NCBI RefSeq assembly: GCF_007280555.1
Contig: NZ_VKDB01000048.1
Coordinates: forward strand, 1 to 10,715
DNA: 10,715 nucleotides
Source: Deinococcus detaillensis
GTDB lineage: Bacteria; Deinococcota; Deinococci; Deinococcales; Deinococcaceae
Direction of reading: 5' to 3'
Shown: positions 6,777 through 10,715 of the stretch, in pieces
How the letters are laid out: each line of letters opens with the position of its first letter
How positions within the stretch are numbered: position 1 is the stretch's first letter
Program-made: the position numbers and the translations under genes
The notes under the pieces: generated by a model
Databases searched by the model: none
The model's input: only the letters and a program-made list of their open reading frames with translations
Told to the model about the DNA's origin: nothing

Positions 6777-7902
6777 GGACGGCCTCCGGCATGCGCCCAA
6801 AGCGGGCAGGCGTGAAGTCGTGGGCCAGCAGTTCGGAGAAGCCTCCAAACAGTTGCGCGGCCAGCACCTCCGCTGTTCCCAGCGCGGTGGTAATGCCCAG
6901 CCCCTCATGCCCCGTCGCCAGGAAAACGCCGTCCAGGTCAGGATGCGGCCCAATCAGTGGCAGGTGATCCGGGCTGGCACAGCGTTGCCCGGTCCAGACC
7001 CGGAGCGCAGAGGTTTGTGCCAGCGCGGGCAGAAACTCGGCAGCGCGGCGCAGCATCCGGCGCAGCAGCGGCCAGTCGATCTCGCGGTCTGGACGCCCAA
7101 ACTGACGGCTGGAGCCGATCAGCAGTTGCCCGGTGGGGCGCGGCTGGACATTGAACGCCACGCTGTCCTCGTCACCGCCGTGGGCACTTTTCAGGTAACC
7201 GAGTTCGACAAGCTGATGGTTGACCTGGACGGGGTGAAGAGACGCTACGCCGCGCTCGGTGATCAGCAGGTGGCCCTTGCGCTGACGCAGGGGCAGACCG
7301 GGCAGCAGACCCACCGCTCCGATGCCGTTCGCCACCACCACCAGATCCACGTGTAAGCTTTCGCCGCTCGCCAGCCTGACCCCACCCTCGATCAATTCCG
7401 TGACCGCCCCACGCCGCACGGTTGCGCCCGCACGTTCCAGCAGGAACTGGGCCACCACCGGGGCATACACCACGCTGTCGCCCGGCACTCGTAAGGCTCC
7501 AGCCAGTCCGGGGCGTAGATTTGGTTCGGCGCGGGCCAGTTCGGCGGCGTCCAGCAGCGTCGCTCCCCGGCCTGCAGCCAGATAGGCCTGACGTTTCGGC
7601 TCCACCGCCTCCAGTTCCTCATTGTCGCTGGCTACCCAGAGCGTGCCGCACGCGCGGTAATCGGCTTGTGCGGGTAAGTCCCGCGCCAGAGCCTCCCACA
7701 GTTCTAGGCTGCGGGCGGTCAGGGCCAGTTGCGCGGGGCTGTCGTCCATGACCACCAGATGACCCATGCCCGCCGCCGTCGCGCCGCCGCCGATGGGTTC
7801 CGGCTCCAGCACCGTCACGCGCACGCCGTTTAACGCCAGAGCGTCCGCACAGGCCGCGCCCACCATGCCGCCGCCGATGACGATGGCGTGCAACTTGCTC
7901 AC
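6769..7902 (-). CDS. D-hydroxyproline dehydrogenase, catalytic DAO-like FAD subunit
   Basis: 377 aa of the D-amino-acid oxidase/DadA superfamily. The FAD-binding motif IVIGGGMVGAACADAL (7-22) with Glu33 at the end of strand 2 and the C-terminal SPDHLPLIGP followed by ATGHEGLGITTA are typical of this fold. It should be the subunit that binds cis-4-hydroxy-D-proline and oxidises it to delta1-pyrroline-4-hydroxy-2-carboxylate. In Pseudomonas the equivalent multi-subunit enzymes belong to the lhp cluster. Sarcosine oxidase beta or D-amino acid dehydrogenase would be alternatives without the neighbouring epimerase. The start is GTG at 7902, preceded by GGAGGGG and overlapping the epimerase stop by 4 nt (GTGA). 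Confidence 0.87.
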   Translation of the reverse strand: MSKLHAIVIGGGMVGAACADALALNGVRVTVLEPEPIGGGATAAGMGHLVVMDDSPAQLALTARSLELWEALARDLPAQADYRACGTLWVASDNEELEAVEPKRQAYLAAGRGATLLDAAELARAEPNLRPGLAGALRVPGDSVVYAPVVAQFLLERAGATVRRGAVTELIEGGVRLASGESLHVDLVVVANGIGAVGLLPGLPLRQRKGHLLITERGVASLHPVQVNHQLVELGYLKSAHGGDEDSVAFNVQPRPTGQLLIGSSRQFGRPDREIDWPLLRRMLRRAAEFLPALAQTSALRVWTGQRCASPDHLPLIGPHPDLDGVFLATGHEGLGITTALGTAEVLAAQLFGGFSELLAHDFTPARFGRMPEAVHA

Positions 7903-8870
7903 CCCTCCTCTGGCCGGATGCCCCAGGCGAAGGGGTCGCCCGGCTGCACGATCAGTTCGCCCTGCATGGTGATAAACGCCCGTCCAGTGATCACGGGAAG
8001 CACCTGACCGTCCCGGAGCGAATACTGGCCCTCGAACACGCTGCCGATCACGCTTTCCTGCCGCCAGACCTGACCGGGTTCCAGAGTACCGTCTGCCGCC
8101 AGACAGGCCAGCTTGGCGCTGGTGCCCGTGCCACAGGGACTGCGGTCATAAGCGCCGCCAGGACACATCACGAAGTTGCGGTTAATCCCCCCGGCGTGGC
8201 TGAAGAGTTCGATGTGGTCAATCTCCGCGCCGTCCTTTCCGGTGATCCCAGCTTCACTCAACGCCTGACGAATTCGCAGGGTCTCGTCGTTCAAGGCCGG
8301 AATATCACCAAGGTTCAGCGTCCGCTGGCCCACATCCACCAGATAGAACCAGTTGCCGCCCCAGGCCACGTCGCCTCGCACCTCGCCCAGACCTTCCACG
8401 GTGACAGTGACATCTTTGAGGTGGCGATAAGCGGGCACGTTCGCCACGCTGACGCGGCCATCGTCGTGCAACGTTGCCGTGACCACACCCACCGGAGTGT
8501 CGATACGGTGATCGCCAGGGCCGATACGCCCCAGGTAGGCCAGCGTCGTCACCACGCCCATCGTGCCGTGACCACACATGCCCAGCGGCCCAGCATTGTT
8601 GAAATAAATAACGCCTGTGACGCAGTCCAGCGACTTGGGAGGCAGCAACAAGGCACTGACCAGCACCTCGTTGCCGCGCGGCTCCAGATTGACCAGGGTA
8701 CGCCAGCGGTCAAAGTCGCCCCTTAATGCCTCGCGCTGCTGTGCCAGGGTTTCGCCTGGTAATTCCGGAAAGCCGTCCAGCACCACACGCGTCGGCTCGC
8801 CCGCCGAATGGGAATCCACGAAGCGGATGCGGTGCGTGACCGTAGAAACAGTTGAGGGGGCGGGTGACAT
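7899..8870 (-). CDS. 4-hydroxyproline 2-epimerase (proline racemase family)
   Basis: 323 aa. It should convert trans-4-hydroxy-L-proline to cis-4-hydroxy-D-proline by two-base catalysis without cofactor. Both catalytic cysteines are present: Cys99 in PLGMCGHGTMG and Cys246 in DRSPCGTGTSAK, with Asp242 and His101 beside them. Having both Cys excludes the dehydratase branch, in which the second Cys is replaced by Thr. The N-terminal FVDSHSAGEPTRVV motif is also typical. The first-Cys motif and the context favour hydroxyproline over proline. The ATG at 8870 has no properly spaced Shine-Dalgarno, and a -10-like TACCTT lies 5 nt before it, so the mRNA is probably leaderless. It is the first gene of the six-gene operon. 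Confidence 0.92.
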   Translation of the reverse strand: MSPAPSTVSTVTHRIRFVDSHSAGEPTRVVLDGFPELPGETLAQQREALRGDFDRWRTLVNLEPRGNEVLVSALLLPPKSLDCVTGVIYFNNAGPLGMCGHGTMGVVTTLAYLGRIGPGDHRIDTPVGVVTATLHDDGRVSVANVPAYRHLKDVTVTVEGLGEVRGDVAWGGNWFYLVDVGQRTLNLGDIPALNDETLRIRQALSEAGITGKDGAEIDHIELFSHAGGINRNFVMCPGGAYDRSPCGTGTSAKLACLAADGTLEPGQVWRQESVIGSVFEGQYSLRDGQVLPVITGRAFITMQGELIVQPGDPFAWGIRPEEG

Positions 8871-8881
8871 ACCTTAAGGTA
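8870..8881. promoter_or_regulatory. 12-bp palindrome over the operon start
   Basis: TACCTTAAGGTA is perfectly self-complementary and overlaps the first base of the epimerase start codon. It contains the minus-strand -10-like TACCTT. It could be an operator, though it may simply follow from the -10 sequence next to an AAGGT. Confidence 0.45.
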
Positions 8882-8905
8882 AGCCAGCAGCAGACTCTCT
8901 GTCTT
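8876..8905 (-). promoter_or_regulatory. Predicted leaderless promoter of the hydroxyproline operon
   Basis: On the minus strand AAGACA (8905-8900), an 18-bp spacer and TACCTT (8881-8876, TAnnnT form) precede the ATG at 8870 with 5 nt between. Transcription would start at or next to the A of ATG. The weak -35 would fit dependence on an activator, the AraC-type neighbour being the candidate. Confidence 0.5.
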
Positions 8906-8927
8906 GGTGAAGTTCGCGAGGCTGGCT
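8882..8927. promoter_or_regulatory. Candidate regulator sites in the divergent intergenic region
   Basis: AGCCAGC (8882-8888) and its inverse GCTGGCT (8921-8927) flank the middle of the 79-bp intergenic region, 39 bp apart centre to centre. AraC-type proteins often use two half-sites, so these are possible binding points. A 7-bp match in GC-rich DNA can arise by chance. Confidence 0.3.
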
Positions 8928-8938
8928 GCCGAATTGGG

Positions 8939-8944
8939 CACAAT
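8939..8944 (+). promoter_or_regulatory. Predicted -10 element of the AraC-type gene (leaderless)
   Basis: CACAAT ends 5 nt before the ATG at 8950, the same geometry as the operon start on the other strand. No Shine-Dalgarno lies in the usual window. No clear -35 is visible. Confidence 0.4.
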
Positions 8945-8949
8945 AGGGT

Positions 8950-9729
8950 ATGCCCGTACTCCCGCCGCTTCTCCCCGGCGCAAAACGAATTCGATTCCTG
9001 CCAGAGGCAATCCGGCGGCTGGGTCTGGACGCACTACTCGACGTACTGGACTATCTCCCAGACACCGTGGCCTTCGTGAAAGATGCACAGGGACGCTACC
9101 TGTACGCCAACCGCACCCTGCTGGAGCGGCTGAACCGCCCCGCCTCTGCCGTGCTGGGCTTGCAGGCCAGCGAGGTCTTTCCAACGTCGCTGGGGGCGGC
9201 GTATACCCAGCAGGACACCGCCGTTCTGACGGGCCGCACCCTGACCGAACATCTGGAACTGCACCTGTATCCGGGGGGCAAAGCGGGCTGGTGCCTGACC
9301 ACCAAACGCATGCTGGGTGAACCCCGCGCCCCGGTGGGCCTGCTGGGACTGTCGCGCGACCTTCACCTGCCGCGCTCTCACGCCTCGGCTCTGGGGCTGG
9401 CCGCCGCCACTGCCCGGATAGAGGCCGAGTACGCCGCGCCGCCCAGCGTGCCGGAAATGGCCCGAAGCGCCGGTCTGAGCGTGACCACTTTCGAGCGCCA
9501 GATCCGGCGCGTATACGGCCTGACGCCCACGCAACTGCTGACCCGCACCCGCATTCAGGCCGCCACAGCGCTGCTCTCCCAGACCAGTCTGTCGGTGGCG
9601 CAGATCGCCGTCGAGTGCGGCTACTTTGACCACAGCGCCTTCGCCCGCGCGTTCAAGGGTGCGGTAGGACTGACACCCAGCGGATTTCGTGGCTTCGCTC
9701 AGGGAAATGCAGCTGAGGCAAAGCGGTAA
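8950..9729 (+). CDS. PAS-AraC family transcriptional regulator, likely hydroxyproline operon activator
   Basis: 259 aa. Residues about 33-137 form a PAS-type sensor domain: the opening LPDTVAFVKDAQGRYLYAN is followed by the GWCLTTKRMLGEP and VGLLGLSRDL strands. Residues 165-248 are an AraC double helix-turn-helix: PSVPEMARSAGLSVTTFERQ (165-184), then LSVAQIAVECGYFDHSAFAR (214-233) and the closing LTPSGFR. Divergent orientation from the epimerase gene, with only 79 bp between, makes it the likely regulator of the operon. The ligand is unknown; hydroxyproline or a pathway intermediate bound by the PAS pocket is the obvious guess. LhpR of Pseudomonas is also AraC-type, but I cannot confirm its sensor is the same. 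No transmembrane segment or signal peptide is seen. Confidence 0.87.
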   Translation: MPVLPPLLPGAKRIRFLPEAIRRLGLDALLDVLDYLPDTVAFVKDAQGRYLYANRTLLERLNRPASAVLGLQASEVFPTSLGAAYTQQDTAVLTGRTLTEHLELHLYPGGKAGWCLTTKRMLGEPRAPVGLLGLSRDLHLPRSHASALGLAAATARIEAEYAAPPSVPEMARSAGLSVTTFERQIRRVYGLTPTQLLTRTRIQAATALLSQTSLSVAQIAVECGYFDHSAFARAFKGAVGLTPSGFRGFAQGNAAEAKR

Positions 9730-9779
9730 GCAGCCTGTCAGATGCCAGTTTATAGACCGAGTGTGCATGATCATCAAAG

Positions 9780-10117
9780 GGTTGTGCTGCCCTAACTGGT
9801 GTCACGGCAGACTGAAGACAGGCATAGTCTGAGGTTCAGACCACCTCTGCCGCGACGCTTGAACACGTCTGGAACGCTTGTTTCTGATTGCTTCTTGGGC
9901 AGGACGGGAGGAGTGGCGTCCTCATGGGCGTTCGTTCACGACGCCACTAACCTGGATGCCGCGCTGGTGCAGCAATTCCTGGACGTCCCGATAGCTCGGG
10001 GGAAAGCGGTGATAAAGCCACACAGCGTGCTGGATGATCATCGGGAAGCGGTGGCGATAGGGCGTTCCGTCGATCACGGTGGTCAGCCTACTCCAATCCG
10101 ACTAAGGCAACACAACC
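9780..10117 (-). mobile_element. IS6-type relic, internally deleted (338 bp), with both ends
   Basis: GGTTGTGCTGCC begins at 9780 and its near-inverse GGCAACACAACC ends at 10117 (11 of 12 matching; about 15 of 20 over a longer stretch). The GGTTGTGTTGC form resembles IS6-family ends. A transposase N-terminus starts 40 bp inside the right end, as expected for a minus-strand IS6 copy. Most of the transposase is missing. The flanking octamers CATCAAAG and GTTTTAAA do not match. Inside, AGTGGCGTC (9912-9920) and GACGCCACT (9940-9948) form an inverted repeat at the deletion junction. Confidence 0.65.
9946..10077 (-). pseudogene. IS6-family transposase N-terminal fragment
   Basis: 44 codons from a GTG at 10077 read PYRHRFPMIIQHAVWLYH, then RFPPSYRDVQELLHQRGIQVS, the N-terminal region of IS6 transposases. 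It aligns with the first IS6 copy (VWLYHRYALSYRDVEELLFERGIDVS) but differs at many positions, so it belongs to a different element. After VS the expected continuation is lost and the frame soon meets a stop. The DDE domain is missing altogether. Confidence 0.8.
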
Positions 10118-10129
10118 GTTTTAAAAGGG

Positions 10130-10566
10130 TTAGGCAGCGGGTTCCAGGCGGCGCAACATGAGCCGGATGTTGGCAAGGCAGAACCACGCCTGCGTCGTTT
10201 AGGGCAAACCCTCGTCATCCCGACTCAGTCGACGGCAGCGGGTCATTCATGCGAAGGTGCGCTCCACTACCCAGCGTCGGTGTAACACCACAAAACCCTG
10301 TTGTCCAGCCAGCTCCTCGACAACCTCCACGATCCAGTTCAAGACCTCTTTGGCCCAGGACACGGGTTCACCCGTGTATCCACCACCCGCCCGGATGCGG
10401 AAAACGCTTGGCGAGCAACGCCGGCAAGATCAGCGCTTGCGCCCGATTTTACACGCTCCCTGCTGTGACCATGACCAGCGGCAGTGAGCCCAGCGTATCT
10501 AAGGTGATGTGCCGCTTGCGCCCGTTAGTCTTTTTCCCCACGTCAATCCTACAGTTGAAGTGGCCG
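10130..10566 (-). pseudogene. IS5-family (IS1031/IS427-like) transposase, degenerate
   Basis: Reading on the minus strand, recognisable family blocks are GKKTNGRKRHITLDTLGSLP, then, after a stop and a frame change, GGGYTGEPVSWAKEVLNW. QGFVVLHRRWVVERTFA follows, with the catalytic Glu at 10262-10264, then MTRCRRLSRDDEG and TTQAWFCLANIRLMLRRLEP, ending at TAA 10130-10132. In-frame stops interrupt it at 10247-10249 (TGA where TGG is expected) and 10199-10201. The second catalytic Asp of the expected ADGGYTG is Gly (codon at 10385-10387). The N-terminal part is missing or unreadable beyond about 10566. It is a dead gene fragment lying directly beside the IS6 relic. Confidence 0.82.
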
Positions 10567-10622
10567 CCTGAAGCTCATGTGGTCACTAACCTGATCCGGC
10601 TCTTGATCAATATAATTTGAGG

Positions 10623-10715
10623 GTGACCCAGTTTTGCGTAGATGGAGATAAGCCTCGACAATAGGAGGCACCATCATGACAAACCGCAGAATCCATACCG
10701 CTGACTTCAAACGAG
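10623..10715 (+). mobile_element. Left end of an IS3-family element
   Basis: TGACCCAGTTTTGCG starting at about 10623 resembles the TGA-beginning inverted repeats of IS3-family elements, and a transposase start follows about 50 bp later. The element runs off the window, so the opposite end cannot be seen and the exact first base is approximate. Confidence 0.55.
10676..10715 (+). CDS. IS3-family transposase OrfA, first 13 codons
   Basis: The ATG at 10676 follows AGGAGG (10663-10668) with 7-nt spacing, a strong ribosome binding site. The visible product, MTNRRIHTADFKR, is the usual opening of IS3-family OrfA proteins, where a TPEFK-type motif precedes a helix-turn-helix. The rest lies outside the window, so whether the element is intact cannot be judged. 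Confidence 0.72.
   Translation, partial: MTNRRIHTADFKR

Noticed and set aside
6777..6953. Upstream extension of the small [2Fe-2S] subunit to a start at 6953
   Set aside because: The extra 59 residues are Trp/Arg-rich, lie wholly inside the DAO-like gene and precede a normal ferredoxin-like N-terminus beginning at 6776.
9034..9777. Minus-strand frame opposite the AraC-type regulator
   Set aside because: The plus strand encodes clear PAS and AraC domains; the opposing product has no recognisable feature.
10249..10620. Plus-strand frame over the IS5-family region
   Set aside because: The minus strand contains consecutive IS5 transposase blocks; the plus-strand product is a shadow.
1..10715. 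CRISPR array, tRNA, rRNA or defence system
   Set aside because: No regularly spaced direct repeats, cloverleaf-like segments or recognisable defence proteins were found on reading both strands.

Overview
The window looks like accessory DNA from a high-GC Deinococcus-type bacterium. That assignment is an inference from GC-rich codon use, from promoter -10 boxes lying 5 nt upstream of start codons (leaderless style), and from remembered resemblance of the proteins and insertion sequences; no search was run.

Layout, left to right. Positions 1-154 hold the edge of an unrecognised minus-strand frame, possibly the end of a TetR-type regulator. Positions 155-614 hold no convincing gene, only a strong hairpin and an AT-rich promoter-like stretch. 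A two-gene plus-strand operon follows: a DJ-1/PfpI (Hsp31-like) protein overlapping by ATGA an antibiotic-biosynthesis-monooxygenase (ABM) domain protein. Next is an IS6-family element (1839-2723) with intact 18-bp terminal inverted repeats but a wrecked transposase.

The core (2745-8870, minus strand) is a six-gene, mostly overlapping operon encoding an apparently complete trans-4-hydroxy-L-proline catabolic route. The order of transcription is: 4-hydroxyproline 2-epimerase; a three-subunit cis-4-hydroxy-D-proline dehydrogenase (DAO-like FAD subunit, small [2Fe-2S] subunit, FAD/NAD-type subunit with a C-terminal Cys-rich domain); a DapA-fold pyrroline-4-hydroxy-2-carboxylate deaminase; and 2-oxoglutarate semialdehyde dehydrogenase. 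The end product would be 2-oxoglutarate. A PAS-AraC family regulator is divergently transcribed from a 79-bp intergenic region and is the likely pathway switch. No transporter is present.

The right end (9780-10715) is an insertion-sequence graveyard: a 338-bp internally deleted IS6-type relic with both ends, an IS5-family transposase pseudogene with in-frame stops and a lost catalytic Asp, and the left end and first codons of an IS3-family element. The catabolic island is therefore bracketed on both sides by IS6-family relics in opposite orientation.

I found no CRISPR array, tRNA, rRNA or clear novel defence system. The least expected signals are two short insertions with related sequences inside the first IS6 transposase, and the mirrored leaderless promoters with a 12-bp palindrome over the operon start.
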